DNA of 64,000 bases from Thiohalorhabdus denitrificans (GCF_001399755.1 NZ_LJCP01000007.1:1-64000); one strand, 5' to 3'. Numbered from the stretch's first letter, positions 37,982 to 47,783 are shown. Notes: a model not told the origin generated them from the letters alone. Translations and numbers: made by a program.

Positions 37982-39078
37982 TCCCCGCCCCCCAGCGGCG
38001 GGCCCCCGGCCCGTTCCTTGCCAAACACCCGGGGCCGGGTGAAGTGGTCAATCAGGGGCACGCAGGCGTTCATCAGCACAATCGCGAAGGACACCCCTTC
38101 GGGGTAGCCGCCCCAGGTGCGGATGATGTAGGTGAGCGCCCCGCAGCCCAGGCCGAACAGGATCTGCCCGCGCGGCGTGGTGGGGCTGGTGACCATGTCC
38201 GTGGCGATGAAGAAGGCCCCGAGTAGCAGGGACCCGTTGAGCACATGGTACAGCGGTCCCGCGAAGGCGTCGGGGTCGTACACGTGGAAGATGAAGGCGA
38301 GCGCGGCGGTCCCCGCCACCATGGCGCCGGGGATGCGCAGGTCGATGACGCCGCGCCACCACATGTACAGCCCGCCGAGCACGATGAGCACCGCCGAGGT
38401 CTCCCCGGCGCTCCCGGACAGGGTGCCGAACAGGGCCATGGTGTGGTCGTAGCCCTGCGCCAGGATCTCATCCACGGTGCGGTTAAGGGTCAGCTCGGTC
38501 TTGAGGTGGCCCAGGGGGGTGGCGGCGGAGGTCGCGTCGGGCGTCAGGGCGAGGCCTTGCTCGCCCAGGAACGTGACCCGCAGTCCCTCGGTGAAGGACA
38601 GGGCGCTGTCCGAGAACAGGGGGCGGATGGCCGGCCAGGTGGAGAGCTGCTGGGGAAAGGAGATCAGCAGCATCACCCGCGAGATCATGGCGGGATTGAA
38701 AGGGTTGGCGCCGAGGCCGCCGTACACCTGCTTGCCAACGCCGATGGCGAAGGCGGCGCCCAGCACCGCGATCCACCAGGGGGCGGAAGCGGGCAGGGAC
38801 AGGCCGAGCAGCAGACAGGTGACCACGGCGCTGCCGTCCGTGAGCGCGGGCCGGACCGGCCGGCCCATGAAGCGGAGGGCGAGGGCCTCCGTGGCCAAGC
38901 CGGCGGCCAGGGTGGTCAGGAGCATAAAGACCACCGGCCAGCCGAACAGGTACACGGAGAACAGGGTCACGGGCACCAGGGCGATGATTACCGTGGCCAT
39001 GACGCCGGAAACGCCCCCGCCGCCATGGGCGTGGGGGGAGCTGGGGGTGGCCAGGGGAGCGGTGTTGGACTGCGCCAT
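37978..39078 (-). CDS. rnfD: Ion-translocating oxidoreductase subunit RnfD
   Basis: Membrane flavoprotein with covalent FMN on the threonine in DMVTSPTTPRG. It is 366 residues with many transmembrane helices, including GGLGANPFNPAMISRVMLLI, typical of RnfD/NqrB. It starts 9 nt after rnfC. Confidence 0.94.
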   Translation of the reverse strand: MAQSNTAPLATPSSPHAHGGGGVSGVMATVIIALVPVTLFSVYLFGWPVVFMLLTTLAAGLATEALALRFMGRPVRPALTDGSAVVTCLLLGLSLPASAPWWIAVLGAAFAIGVGKQVYGGLGANPFNPAMISRVMLLISFPQQLSTWPAIRPLFSDSALSFTEGLRVTFLGEQGLALTPDATSAATPLGHLKTELTLNRTVDEILAQGYDHTMALFGTLSGSAGETSAVLIVLGGLYMWWRGVIDLRIPGAMVAGTAALAFIFHVYDPDAFAGPLYHVLNGSLLLGAFFIATDMVTSPTTPRGQILFGLGCGALTYIIRTWGGYPEGVSFAIVLMNACVPLIDHFTRPRVFGKERAGGPPLGGGE

Positions 39079-39087
39079 GCGGGCCCT

Positions 39088-40704
39088 TTACTTCGGCTCT
39101 TGCTGGTCGGATCCGGGGGAGGGCTCCCCGCTGTCGGCGGTGGCATCCTCGGGGCCCGCGGCCTCTTCGCCGCGCATGGACCGCCGCTTCTCCGCGGCCT
39201 TCCGAGCGGCGGCCTCGCGGGCGTCGCCGGATTCCCCCTTGCCCTCCTCTTCCTTGGCGGAGGCCTTCTTCTTGGCGCGGCGTTTGGCCTCCTTCTCCTC
39301 CTTCTCGCGCTGGAGGCGGGCATCGCGCGCCTCGGTGCGGCGCCGGGCGATGTCCGCCTTCTCCTTCTCCCGCTCCTTGGCCTGGATCTCGCTCTTGGCG
39401 TAGCGGTAGTAGTGGACCAGCGGCAGGTGGGACGGGCAGACGTAGGTGCAGCACCCGCACTCGATGCAGTCGAACAGATCGTAGTCGGCGATCCGCTCGA
39501 ACTCCTTGTTGCGGGCCAGGTTGTACATCTCGTTGGGCATGAGGTTCACCGGGCAGGCGTCCACGCAGGCGCCGCAGCGGATGCAGGGCAGGGCCAGCGC
39601 CCCGTCCACCTCTGCCCGGGCCTGGAAGATCAGGCCGTTGGATTCCTTGACCACCGGCGCCGTGGTGGCGTGCAGGGCCGAGCCCACCAGCGGCCCGCCC
39701 ATGATCAGCCGGCCCAGGTCCGTGTAGCCGCCGCAGGCCCGGGCCACCTCCTCGATGGGCGTGCCCAGGCGAACCAACAGGTTGGCCGGCTCCGCCAGCG
39801 CCGCCCCCGACGCGGTCAGCACCCGCTCGACAAGTGGCTCGCCGTGCACCACGGCGCGGTAGATGGCGTAGGCGGTGCCCACGTTCTGGTTGACCACCCC
39901 CACATCGGCCGGCAGGCGGCCGCTCGGCACCTCGCGGCCGGTGATGGTCTGGATCAGCTGCTTCTCCGCGCCCATGGGGTAGCGGTTCTCCACCATGACC
40001 ACATCGACCATGGGCCACCCCGCCGCCGCCTCTTGCATGGCCGCGAAGGCCTCGGGCTTGTTGGCCTCGACCCCCACCACGATGCGCTCGGCGCCCACCG
40101 TGTAGGCGATGATGGAGCCGCCCTGCAGGATCTCGCCGGCCCGCTCGCGCATGAGCCGGTCGTCGCAGGTGAGGTAGGGCTCGGATTCGCCGCCGTTGAG
40201 GATGACCGTGTCCACGGCGCGGTCGGGGCCCGGGTTCAGCTTGATGAAGGAAGGGAAGCCGGCGCCGCCGAGGCCGACGATGCCCGCTTGGCGGACCAGG
40301 GCCCGGATCTCCCCCGGCTGGAGGTGCTCGAAGTCCGGGTGGGGCTCCAGGTCGGTCCACTCGTCGCGGCCGTCGGCCTCGATGGTGACGGCTGGGGCCG
40401 ACAGCCCCGAAGGATGGGGCGCCGGATAGTCCGCCACGGCGGTGACCGTGCCGGAAGTGGGGGCGTGCACGGGCACCGAGACGAAGCCGTCGGGCTTGCC
40501 GAGCACGTCCCCCTTGCGCACCCGGTCGCCGGCCTGGACCACGGCCTGGGCGGGGTTGCCGATGTGCTGGCTGAGGGGGACGTGGAGGACCTCCGGCACG
40601 CCGAGCTCCCGGATGGGCCGCCCGGCGGTGGCCTCCTTGTGCTCGGCGGGGTGGATGCCGCCGTGGAAGAGCCCTTGCAGGATGGGGGTGTCGTGGTCAG
40701 CCAC
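39088..40704 (-). CDS. rnfC: Ion-translocating oxidoreductase subunit RnfC
   Basis: Soluble NADH/flavin-binding subunit, about 538 residues. It has a Gly-rich [10 protein letters not shown] loop and two 4Fe-4S motifs, [13 protein letters not shown] and [14 protein letters not shown]-terminal tail of roughly 110 residues is rich in Lys, Glu, Arg and Ala and probably coiled coil. I chose GTG 40704 ([11 protein letters not shown]), which overlaps rnfB by 8 nt. The TTG at 40734 would add ten residues lying within rnfB. Confidence 0.9.
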   Translation of the reverse strand: MADHDTPILQGLFHGGIHPAEHKEATAGRPIRELGVPEVLHVPLSQHIGNPAQAVVQAGDRVRKGDVLGKPDGFVSVPVHAPTSGTVTAVADYPAPHPSGLSAPAVTIEADGRDEWTDLEPHPDFEHLQPGEIRALVRQAGIVGLGGAGFPSFIKLNPGPDRAVDTVILNGGESEPYLTCDDRLMRERAGEILQGGSIIAYTVGAERIVVGVEANKPEAFAAMQEAAAGWPMVDVVMVENRYPMGAEKQLIQTITGREVPSGRLPADVGVVNQNVGTAYAIYRAVVHGEPLVERVLTASGAALAEPANLLVRLGTPIEEVARACGGYTDLGRLIMGGPLVGSALHATTAPVVKESNGLIFQARAEVDGALALPCIRCGACVDACPVNLMPNEMYNLARNKEFERIADYDLFDCIECGCCTYVCPSHLPLVHYYRYAKSEIQAKEREKEKADIARRRTEARDARLQREKEEKEAKRRAKKKASAKEEEGKGESGDAREAAARKAAEKRRSMRGEEAAGPEDATADSGEPSPGSDQQEPK

Positions 40705-41275
40705 CGGCGGTCGCCACCTTCCTGTCCGGTTCAATCTCGGGGGCTGCGGCGGACAGCTCGGGGTGCCGCCATTTCCAGTTCTCCAGGGTCTCGGGGATGG
40801 GCACCATGAGGATGCAGTCCACCGGGCAGGGCTCGATGCACAGCTCGCAGCCGGTGCAGGCCTCCTCGATCACCGTGTGCATCTGCTTGGGGGCGCCGAC
40901 GATGGCGTCCACCGGACACGCCTGGATGCACAGGGTGCAGCCGATGCATTTGTCCTCCTCGATGATGGCCACCGAAGGCGGCCGCTCCTCCCCCTCCAGG
41001 CTGGGCGGCTCCACGCCGAGCAGTTCGGCCAGCTCCTCCACCGTCTCCTGGCCGCCCGGCGGACAGCGGTTGATCTCCGCCTCGCCCCGCGCGATGGCCT
41101 CGGCGTAGGGCCGGCAGCCCGGGTATCCGCACTGGGCACACTGGGTCTGGGGGAGGCGCTGGTCGATCTCCTCCACCAGGGGGTCCTCCTCGACGGCCAG
41201 CTTGCGCGAGGCGTAGCCCAGGAACAGGCCGATGGCAAGCGACAGGGTGCCCAGGCTGAGAATGGCAGCCCACAT
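40697..41275 (-). CDS. rnfB: Ion-translocating oxidoreductase subunit RnfB
   Basis: Ferredoxin-like subunit that takes electrons from the soluble pool. It is 192 residues with an N-terminal membrane anchor and the [15 protein letters not shown] cluster. Two 4Fe-4S motifs follow, [15 protein letters not shown] and [14 protein letters not shown]. The ATG at 41275 starts 49 nt after rnfA. Confidence 0.94.
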   Translation of the reverse strand: MWAAILSLGTLSLAIGLFLGYASRKLAVEEDPLVEEIDQRLPQTQCAQCGYPGCRPYAEAIARGEAEINRCPPGGQETVEELAELLGVEPPSLEGEERPPSVAIIEEDKCIGCTLCIQACPVDAIVGAPKQMHTVIEEACTGCELCIEPCPVDCILMVPIPETLENWKWRHPELSAAAPEIEPDRKVATAGG

Positions 41276-41324
41276 GCAGGTAACCTTTATGTCTATGGCG
41301 TAACGGCCCGGCGCCGTCGGGTTG

Positions 41325-41906
41325 CTAGATGCGCACCAGGCCGGTGAAGCCCATGAATCCGAGCGAGAGCAGGCCGGCGGTCACCAGTGCGATGGCCGAC
41401 CCTCTGAAGGCTATTGGAACATCCGCCAGCGCGATCCGTTCCCGGATGCCGGAAAACAGGATCAGAACCAAAGAGAAGCCCAGGGCGGCGCCGAAGCCGT
41501 AGACGGCGCTCTCCAGGAAGCCGTGGCCCTGCTGCTGGTTGAGTAGGGTGACGCCCAGCACCGCGCAGTTGCTGGTGATCAGGGGCAGGAAGATGCCCAG
41601 CACCTGGTAGAGCAGCGGGCTGGTCTTGCGCACCACCATTTCGGTGAACTGCACCAGGGCGGCAATGAGCAGGATGAAGGACAGGGTGCGCAGGTAGCCC
41701 AGGTCGAAGGGCGAGAGCAGGAAGTGGTCGATCGCCCACGAGCTGACGGAGGCCAGGGTCAGTACGAAGGTGGTGGCCAGGGCCATGCCGACGGCGGTCT
41801 CCAGGCGCTGCGAGGTGCCCATGAAGGGACACAGGCCCAGGAACTTCACCAGCACGAAATTGTTCACCAGGACGGTGCCCACGAGGATCGCCAGGTAGTG
41901 CGTCAT
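41325..41906 (-). CDS. rnfA: Ion-translocating oxidoreductase subunit RnfA
   Basis: First gene of rnfABCDGE, 193 residues with six transmembrane segments. Diagnostic stretches are [16 protein letters not shown] and [18 protein letters not shown], and the protein is related to RnfE. I placed the start at 41906 (ATG ACC CAC), with AGGA 5 nt upstream, rejecting a longer frame that runs through the promoter region. Confidence 0.95.
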   Translation of the reverse strand: MTHYLAILVGTVLVNNFVLVKFLGLCPFMGTSQRLETAVGMALATTFVLTLASVSSWAIDHFLLSPFDLGYLRTLSFILLIAALVQFTEMVVRKTSPLLYQVLGIFLPLITSNCAVLGVTLLNQQQGHGFLESAVYGFGAALGFSLVLILFSGIRERIALADVPIAFRGSAIALVTAGLLSLGFMGFTGLVRI

Positions 41907-41985
41907 GGCTGTCCTGCCTTGCTGCCGGCTGCCCGGCGGCCGGCCAGGGCCCGCCGTGGTCTGGGGTAGAGATGTCGCATTGGAT

Positions 41986-42014
41986 ATATTAGAATTTGCT
42001 AAACCAAGGGTCAA
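41986..42014 (-). promoter_or_regulatory. Sigma70 promoter of the rnf operon
   Basis: On the minus strand TTGACC (42014-42009) and TAATAT (41991-41986) are 17 nt apart, an excellent match. The predicted 5' leader before rnfA is about 70 nt. It faces away from apbC in the same 245-nt intergenic region. Confidence 0.82.
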
Positions 42015-42097
42015 GGCGCCGGCCCCGTTTTCGAGCCGGTGCCCGGATAGTATCATGTCCGGTTTATCAGCCGAGAAGTCCCCCGAATTCGATCCAT

Positions 42098-42122
42098 AAT
42101 CCTGACCAATAGGGTCAGGTAA
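42098..42122 (+). promoter_or_regulatory. IscR type-1-like operator upstream of apbC
   Basis: CCTGACC and GGTCAGG form a perfect 7-bp inverted repeat around AATAG. The GAC and GTC cores are separated by 7 nt. Scored by eye against the IscR type-1 consensus (ATASYYGACTR, three W, YAGTCRRSTAT), 19 of 25 positions agree. It lies 30 nt before the apbC start codon and adjoins a -10-like CATAAT (42095-42100) with no good -35. IscR represses Fe-S biogenesis genes through such sites in enterics. Control of apbC by an Rrf2-type regulator is inferred. Confidence 0.55.
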
Positions 42123-42151
42123 ACGCGCGTATTTCGCAAGGAGTCGAGGCC

Positions 42152-43243
42152 ATGGCAACCCCGACCGAAGAGGCCATCTGGGAAGCCCTACGGCAGGTGG
42201 AAGACCCGGATTTTGAAAAGGACGTGGTCTCCCTGGGCTTCATCCAGGACCTGGAGCTCAAGAAGAACAAGGTCAGCTTCACCTTCGGCCCGGATACCCC
42301 GCTGTGTCCCGGCCGCAAGGAGGTGGGCGAGAAGGCCCGCGCCGCCGTGGAGGCGGTGGAGGGCGTGAAGAAGGTGGACGTGACCATGGAGGGCCGCATC
42401 CGGGCCCACAAGGTCCAGCAGGGCGTGCAGCTGATGGAGGGGGTCAAGAACGTCATCGCCGTGGCCTCCGGCAAGGGCGGCGTGGGCAAGTCCACCACCG
42501 CCGTGAACCTCGCCCTGGGCCTGGCCGCCTGCGGCGCCAAGGTGGGCATCCTCGACGCCGACATCTACGGGCCGAGCATCCCCCGCATGCTGGGCGTATC
42601 CGGCAAGCCCACCTCCAAGGACGGCAAGACCCTGGAGCCCAAGGAGGCCTACGGCCTCAAGGCCATGTCCATCGGCTTCCTCATCGACGAGGAGACCCCC
42701 ATGGTGTGGCGCGGGCCCATGGTCATGCAGGCCCTGGAGCAGCTGCTGGGCGATACCAACTGGGGCGAGCTGGACTACCTGGTGGTGGACCTGCCGCCCG
42801 GCACCGGCGACACCCAGCTCACCCTCTCCCAGAAGGTGCCGCTCACCGGCTCCGTGATCGTCTCCACGCCCCAGGACATCGCCCTGCTCGACGCCCGGCG
42901 CGGCTTCCAGATGTTCGAGAAGGTGGGCGTGCCGAGCCTCGGCATCGTGGAGAACATGTCCCTGTTCATCTGCCCCAACTGCGGCGAGGAAACCGACATC
43001 TTCTCCCACGGCGGCGGCCAGCAGTTCGCCGACGACTACGGGGTGGAGTTCCTGGGCTCGGTGCCGCTCGACGCCGGGATCCGCGAGCAGGCCGACACCG
43101 GCCACCCCACCGTGGCCGCGGCCCCCGATTCCCGGCAGGCCGAGATCTACCAGACCATCGCCAACGCGGTGGCGGTGGAGATCGCCAAGCAGGGCGAGGA
43201 CCACACCCACAAGTTCCCCAACATCTCCATCCAGGCCGACTAG
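42152..43243 (+). CDS. apbC: Iron-sulfur cluster carrier protein ApbC/Mrp
   Basis: P-loop ATPase that binds and passes 4Fe-4S clusters to apoproteins. It is 363 residues: an N-terminal MIP18/DUF59 domain (about 1-90), then a ParA-like domain with the deviant Walker [12 protein letters not shown], and the CPNCG pair near residue 275 for cluster binding. AAGGAG lies 8 nt before the ATG. It is transcribed away from the Fe-S-rich rnf operon, and a terminator follows. Confidence 0.95.
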   Translation: MATPTEEAIWEALRQVEDPDFEKDVVSLGFIQDLELKKNKVSFTFGPDTPLCPGRKEVGEKARAAVEAVEGVKKVDVTMEGRIRAHKVQQGVQLMEGVKNVIAVASGKGGVGKSTTAVNLALGLAACGAKVGILDADIYGPSIPRMLGVSGKPTSKDGKTLEPKEAYGLKAMSIGFLIDEETPMVWRGPMVMQALEQLLGDTNWGELDYLVVDLPPGTGDTQLTLSQKVPLTGSVIVSTPQDIALLDARRGFQMFEKVGVPSLGIVENMSLFICPNCGEETDIFSHGGGQQFADDYGVEFLGSVPLDAGIREQADTGHPTVAAAPDSRQAEIYQTIANAVAVEIAKQGEDHTHKFPNISIQAD

Positions 43244-43268
43244 GGCCTGCGGAGAGGAGAGCAGCGCA

Positions 43269-43299
43269 ACGGCCCGGCGGGGATCCCGCCGGGCCGTTT
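43269..43299 (+). terminator. apbC terminator
   Basis: ACGGCCCGGCGGG pairs with CCCGCCGGGCCGT (13-bp stem, GAT loop) followed by TTTG. The T-tract is short but the stem is perfect. Confidence 0.75.
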
Positions 43300-43378
43300 G
43301 CTGTGGCGGCCCCGACGGGGCAGGCCTGCTAGAATGCGCTGCCAGCGAATCCATTTCCGAGGCAAGGGCGAGGGAGCC

Positions 43379-43951
43379 ATGGCCATCAAGTCCGACCGCT
43401 GGATCCGGGAGATGTCCCGCGAGCACGGCATGATCGAGCCGTTCGTGGACGGGCAGGTGAAGGAGCACGCCGAGACCGGCGAGAAGATGATCTCCTACGG
43501 GCTGTCCAGCTACGGCTACGACATCCGCGTGGCCGACGAATTCAAGGTGTTCACCAACGTACGCAACGCCATGGTGGACCCCAAGGCCTTCAGCGAGGAC
43601 AGCTTCGTGGACTTCCAGGGGCCGGAGTGCGTGATCCCGCCCAACAGCTTCGCCCTCGCCCGCACCCTGGAGTACCTGCGCATCCCGCGCGACGTGCTCA
43701 CTATCTGCATCGGCAAGTCCACCTACGCCCGCTGCGGCATCATCGTTAACGTCACGCCGCTCGAGCCGGAGTGGGAGGGCCACGTGACCCTGGAGTTTTC
43801 CAACACCACCCCCTTGCCGGCGAAGATCTACGCCAACGAGGGCGTGGCGCAGATCCTGTTCCTGGAGTCGGACGAGGCCTGCGAGGTCTCCTACGCCGAC
43901 CGCGCCGGCAAGTACATGGGCCAGTGGGGGGTTACCCTGCCCCGTTCCTGA
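43379..43951 (+). CDS. dcd: dCTP deaminase
   Basis: Deaminates dCTP to dUTP, which Dut (next gene) then hydrolyses to dUMP for thymidylate synthesis. It is 190 residues, with [20 protein letters not shown] (catalytic Glu and phosphate-binding loop) typical of Dcd. The ATG at 43379 follows GAGGGAG. A TAGAAT (43330-43335) could be its -10. It converges with dut. Confidence 0.95.
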   Translation: MAIKSDRWIREMSREHGMIEPFVDGQVKEHAETGEKMISYGLSSYGYDIRVADEFKVFTNVRNAMVDPKAFSEDSFVDFQGPECVIPPNSFALARTLEYLRIPRDVLTICIGKSTYARCGIIVNVTPLEPEWEGHVTLEFSNTTPLPAKIYANEGVAQILFLESDEACEVSYADRAGKYMGQWGVTLPRS

Positions 43952-43990
43952 GCCCGCCTCCGGGCGCAAACCCCGGCCGGGCGTCCCACG

Positions 43991-44458
43991 TCACACCCCG
44001 GAGCCGACACCGGTGGAGCCGAATCCGCCCCCGCCCCGTGCCGTCTCGTCCAGGTCGTCCCGGGGCTCCCACGCCACTCGGGTGACGGGGGCCACCACCA
44101 ACTGGGCCATGCGGTCCCCGCGCGCTAGGGTGACTGGCTCCGCCCCCAGGTTGATCAGGATGACCTTGATCTCGCCCCGGTAGTCGGCGTCGATGGTGCC
44201 GGGGGTGTTGAGCACTGTGACCCCCTGCTTGGCCGCCAGGCCCGAGCGGGGCCGCACCTGCGCCTCGAAGCCCGGCGGAAGCGCCATGGCAACCCCCGAG
44301 GGCACCAGGGCCCGCTCACCGGGGTCGAGGGTGAGCGGCTCCTCCACGGCGGCCAGCAGGTCCACGCCGCTGGCGTGGTCGGAGGCGTACTCGGGCAGGG
44401 GCAGGTCTCCCGCGTGGTCCAGTTGCACGATGGGTACCTGGAGGGGGGAATGGCTCAT
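43991..44458 (-). CDS. dut: dUTP diphosphatase
   Basis: Trimeric dUTPase, 155 residues with all five motifs: [38 protein letters not shown] and [10 protein letters not shown] chose ATG 44458 (MSHSPLQVP) preceded by AAAGGAG. coaBC lies 122 nt upstream on the same strand, as in many Gammaproteobacteria. Confidence 0.95.
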   Translation of the reverse strand: MSHSPLQVPIVQLDHAGDLPLPEYASDHASGVDLLAAVEEPLTLDPGERALVPSGVAMALPPGFEAQVRPRSGLAAKQGVTVLNTPGTIDADYRGEIKVILINLGAEPVTLARGDRMAQLVVAPVTRVAWEPRDDLDETARGGGGFGSTGVGSGV

Positions 44459-44580
44459 GGGGCTCCTTTCGGCGCAGGCAGGGCCGGGGGAAAACGGTGC
44501 GAGCACGGGCGGCTTGGCGCCCTGGGAACCATAGGGGGTTTGGGGCCGTTAGGCAATGCGCCGGTGCGGGGAAGGCGCGG

Positions 44581-45798
44581 CTAGGCCAGACGGGGGGCGA
44601 TCCGGGCCAGCAGGGCGCGGGCCACCTCATGCTTGGTGCCGAAGGGCAGGGTCTCCTCGCCGTCGGGGCCGAGCAGGGTGACCCGGTTGGTGTCCGCCTC
44701 GAAGCCGGCGTCGGCCTCGGTAACGTCGTTCACCGCCAGCCAGTCCGCCCCCTTCGCGGCGCGCTTTTCCCGGCCGTGGGCCAGGGCGTCGTGGGTCTCG
44801 GCGGCGAACCCCAGGGTCACGGGGCCGTTATCCAGGGCGGCCACCGCGGCGAGGATGTCCGGGTTGGGGGTGAGCTCCAGGGCGAAGCCCCCCTTGCCCT
44901 TGCGCTTGCGATCGAGCCGTTCGGCGGGTTTGTGGTCGCTCACCGCGGCGCAGCCAACGAACAGGTCCGCGTCCGCGGCCCGCTCCTGTACGGCGTCCAG
45001 CATCTCTTCCGCGGTCTCCACACGCACCGTGTCCACCGCCACCGGATCGGGGAGCGCGGTGGGCCCGCTCACCAGGGTCACTGCTGCGCCGAGCTCGGCG
45101 GCGGTGGCCGCCAGGGCGTAGCCCATCTTCCCCGAGGAGCGGTTGCTCACGAACCGCACCGGATCCAGGGGCTCGCGGGTGGGCCCGGCGGTAATGACCA
45201 CCCGTTTTCCCGCCAGGGGCTTGACGGCCAGCCGGATGCGCAGGTGCGCCACCAGCTCGGCGGGCTCCAGCATGCGGCCGGGGCCCTCCTCGCCGCAGGC
45301 CTGGTCGCCCGCCGCCGGGCCCAGCAGGGTGACGCCGTCGGCTTCGAGCTGCTCGGCGTTGCGCCGGGTGGCGGGATGGGCCCACATCCGATGGTTCATG
45401 GCCGGGGCGGCGAGCACCGGTGCGGTGGTGGCGAGGTGCACCGCACCGAGCAGGTCGTCGGCCCGCCCCTGCACCAGGCGGGCGAGGGTGTCGGCGGAGG
45501 CGGGGGCCACCAGCAGCGCGTCCGCCCAGCGCGCCAGGGCGATGTGGTCCATGGCCGACTCCTCCGCCGGGTCCAGCAGGGCGGTGCGCACGGGGGCGCC
45601 GCTCACCGCCTGCAGGGCCATGGGGGTGACGAAGTGGGCACCCCCTTCGCTGAGCACCACGCGCACCTCCGCCCCTGCCTCGCGCAGCCGGCGCACCAGC
45701 TCCGGGGCCTTGTAGGCGGCGATGGAGCCGGTGACGGCGAGCAGGACGCGGGCCCCCGCCAGGGGGTCGGTGCCGGGGTTCTCCGGGGGTTGGCTCAT
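44581..45798 (-). CDS. coaBC: Bifunctional phosphopantothenoylcysteine decarboxylase/synthase
   Basis: Converts 4'-phosphopantothenate and cysteine to 4'-phosphopantetheine, two steps of CoA synthesis after CoaX. It is 405 residues. The N-terminal CoaC flavoprotein has VTGSIAAYK, the active His at about 85, PAMNHRMW at 132-139 and the Cys in ACGEEGPGRM (167-176). The C-terminal CoaB has ITAGPTREPLDPVR and SNRSSGKMG. Confidence 0.95.
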   Translation of the reverse strand: MSQPPENPGTDPLAGARVLLAVTGSIAAYKAPELVRRLREAGAEVRVVLSEGGAHFVTPMALQAVSGAPVRTALLDPAEESAMDHIALARWADALLVAPASADTLARLVQGRADDLLGAVHLATTAPVLAAPAMNHRMWAHPATRRNAEQLEADGVTLLGPAAGDQACGEEGPGRMLEPAELVAHLRIRLAVKPLAGKRVVITAGPTREPLDPVRFVSNRSSGKMGYALAATAAELGAAVTLVSGPTALPDPVAVDTVRVETAEEMLDAVQERAADADLFVGCAAVSDHKPAERLDRKRKGKGGFALELTPNPDILAAVAALDNGPVTLGFAAETHDALAHGREKRAAKGADWLAVNDVTEADAGFEADTNRVTLLGPDGEETLPFGTKHEVARALLARIAPRLA

Positions 45799-45814
45799 GG
45801 CGGGCGCCCCGGGC

Positions 45815-46024
45815 TCAGTGACCGCGGCCGGGGACGCGGTCCAGGACGAGCCCCAGCAGCAGACCGGCGCCCAGTCCCACCCAGCCCGCCGTGGACGGGG
45901 CCAGGGGCACCACCTCGCCGCGCGCCAGTGCCCACAGGCCCACGAAGCCCACCAGGGCGAGCAGGGCGGGCGGGATCAGGCGGTCGAGCAGGTTGCTGAC
46001 CGGGTTGGACTGGGGGTCCGTCAT
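45815..46024 (-). CDS. Small two-helix membrane protein, unknown
   Basis: A 69-residue frame (ATG 46024, GGAG about 9 nt upstream) with two hydrophobic segments (LIPPALLALVGFVGLWALA and GWVGLGAGLLLGLVLD). It lies 16 nt before coaBC and 25 nt after the transporter on the same strand, so it is probably co-transcribed. I do not recognise a family. The codon use fits its neighbours, which supports a real gene. Confidence 0.6.
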   Translation of the reverse strand: MTDPQSNPVSNLLDRLIPPALLALVGFVGLWALARGEVVPLAPSTAGWVGLGAGLLLGLVLDRVPGRGH

Positions 46025-46049
46025 GCCGAAGCTCCGGGTCGCGAAAGGG

Positions 46050-47609
46050 TCACCATAGCAGGCCGGGCCACACATGATAGAACATCAGGGTGAGCAGCGC
46101 TGTAAGCACCGCGGTCATCACCAGGTTGAGCACGATTCCGGCCCGCAGCATGTGCGCCTGGCGCAGGTAACCGGAGCCGAAGGCCACGGCGTTGGGCGGC
46201 GTGGCCACCGGCAGGGCGAAGGCGAAGCTCGCCGCCACGCCGCCCGCCACCGCCAGGAACACCGCCGCGCCGGTCTCGGACAGGCCCAGCGTGCCGGCCA
46301 GCAGGCCGCCGATGCCGATGAGCAGCGGGGCGATGATGGTGGCGGTGGCCGTATTGGAGGTGACCTCGGTGAGGAAGATCACCAGCAGCACCACCGCCCC
46401 AACCAGCAGCACGATGGGGGCACCCGTGAGGGCGGAGAAGAAACCCTCCGCCACCCACTCCGTGGCCCCGGTGCGGGCGAAGGCGTCGGCCAGGCAGATG
46501 CCGCCGCCGAACAGCAGGATGGTGCCCCAGTCGATGGGCACCAGGTCCTCCCACTCCATGGTGTCCGCCAGCACCAGGGCGGGGATGGCGGCCAGGCCCA
46601 CCAGCACGTAGTAGAGCAGCCCCTGGTGGCCGTTGCCGGTGCCCAGCAGGTTGGCGCCCTCGCCGCCGAACAGGGTGGTGCGAGCGGCTTCCGGCAGCCA
46701 GTCCCCGGCCAGGAAGTCCAGGCCGCCGAGCACCCATAGGGTGGCGGTGACGGCGAAGATCCAGGCCACCCGGCGGCCGCGCGGCTCCAGGGGGCCCTCC
46801 TCCGCCAGGGTGCGCCCCGCTTCGGCCCGGGCGCCGGCCACATCCAGGTCCCCCGGCGGGTAGAGCCAATAGGTGAGCAGGTACCAGGCCAGCGGCAGGG
46901 TCACCAGGACGATGGGCAGGCCGATGAGCAGCCAGTCGGCGAAGCCGATGGAGTAGTCCAACAGCCGGTCCAGTTGCGCCGCCACCACCGTGTTGGGCGG
47001 GGTACCGATGAGGGTGGCCACGCCGCCGATGGAGGCGCCGTAGGCGGTGCCAAGCAGCATGGCCACCTGCAGGTTGGTAAAGGCGTGTGGAGGCTCGGCG
47101 TCGGTACGGACCCCGTGGCGGCCCACCACCTGGGCCAGGATGCCCACGGCGATGGGCACCATCATGGCGGTGGTGGCGGTGTTGGATACCCACATGGACA
47201 AAAAGGCGGTGGCCAGCATCACCGCCAGCACCAGCAGCCGCGGCGAGCTGCCCATGACCGCCAGCAGGCGCAGGGCGATGCGTCGGTCGATGCCGTATTT
47301 CTGCAGGGCGTTGGCCAGCATGAAGCCGGCGATGAACAGGAAGATCAGGGGGTCGGCGAAGCCGGCCAGGGCCGGCTCCATGTCGCCGTAGACGCCGAGC
47401 GCGGTGAGTAGCACCGGGATGGTAAGCGCCGTCACCGCCAGCGGCAGGGCCCCGGTGACCCACAGGAAGGCGGCGAAGAACAGGGTGGCCAGGGCGTACT
47501 GCCCCGCAGCGGACAGACCGGCGGGGGTGGGCAGGGCGCCGATGAGGGCGGTGCCCGCCGCGGCGGCGGCGAACAGCGCCAGTCTACGGGCGGCGGGGGT
47601 GCTGGCCAC
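46050..47609 (-). CDS. DASS-family anion/dicarboxylate transporter
   Basis: Polytopic inner-membrane carrier of the divalent anion:sodium symporter family (SLC13-like), about 519 residues. It has the paired SNT motifs (SNTATTAMM and TSNTATATI) and the paired GTPPN/ATPPN loops that bind substrate carboxylates and sodium in this family. I chose GTG 47609, 5 nt after AGGGGAG. The GTG at 47633 would add eight residues without a ribosome site. The substrate (dicarboxylate, citrate or sulfate) cannot be told from sequence. Confidence 0.88.
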   Translation of the reverse strand: MASTPAARRLALFAAAAAGTALIGALPTPAGLSAAGQYALATLFFAAFLWVTGALPLAVTALTIPVLLTALGVYGDMEPALAGFADPLIFLFIAGFMLANALQKYGIDRRIALRLLAVMGSSPRLLVLAVMLATAFLSMWVSNTATTAMMVPIAVGILAQVVGRHGVRTDAEPPHAFTNLQVAMLLGTAYGASIGGVATLIGTPPNTVVAAQLDRLLDYSIGFADWLLIGLPIVLVTLPLAWYLLTYWLYPPGDLDVAGARAEAGRTLAEEGPLEPRGRRVAWIFAVTATLWVLGGLDFLAGDWLPEAARTTLFGGEGANLLGTGNGHQGLLYYVLVGLAAIPALVLADTMEWEDLVPIDWGTILLFGGGICLADAFARTGATEWVAEGFFSALTGAPIVLLVGAVVLLVIFLTEVTSNTATATIIAPLLIGIGGLLAGTLGLSETGAAVFLAVAGGVAASFAFALPVATPPNAVAFGSGYLRQAHMLRAGIVLNLVMTAVLTALLTLMFYHVWPGLLW

Positions 47610-47783
47610 GGAGACTCCCCTGCGGTGGGCCACGAAAGTCGGAAGAAAACGTCAACAAGCCAAGAAGCGGAGAACCGCAAAGGACGCCAAAGGCGCCAAG
47701 GGCAGCGGGGGTTGCAAGAATACCTTTTTGAGCAATGGGATGCAGCGGTTGGCTTTGCTCGGCACCCGGGGAGTGCTCCGGAA

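Noticed and set aside
40705-40734. TTG at 40734 as the rnfC start
   Set aside because: It lies well inside rnfB and adds ten residues ([10 protein letters not shown]) with no family similarity. GTG 40704 gives the normal N-terminus and a short overlap.
38245-40809. 854-codon plus-strand frame opposite rnfD/rnfC
   Set aside because: It is antisense to well-supported rnf genes with clear cofactor motifs, and the product is low-complexity without known domains.
42028-42056. TTTTCG-17-TATCAT as the apbC promoter
   Set aside because: The -35 matches at only two positions. It is mentioned here but not annotated.
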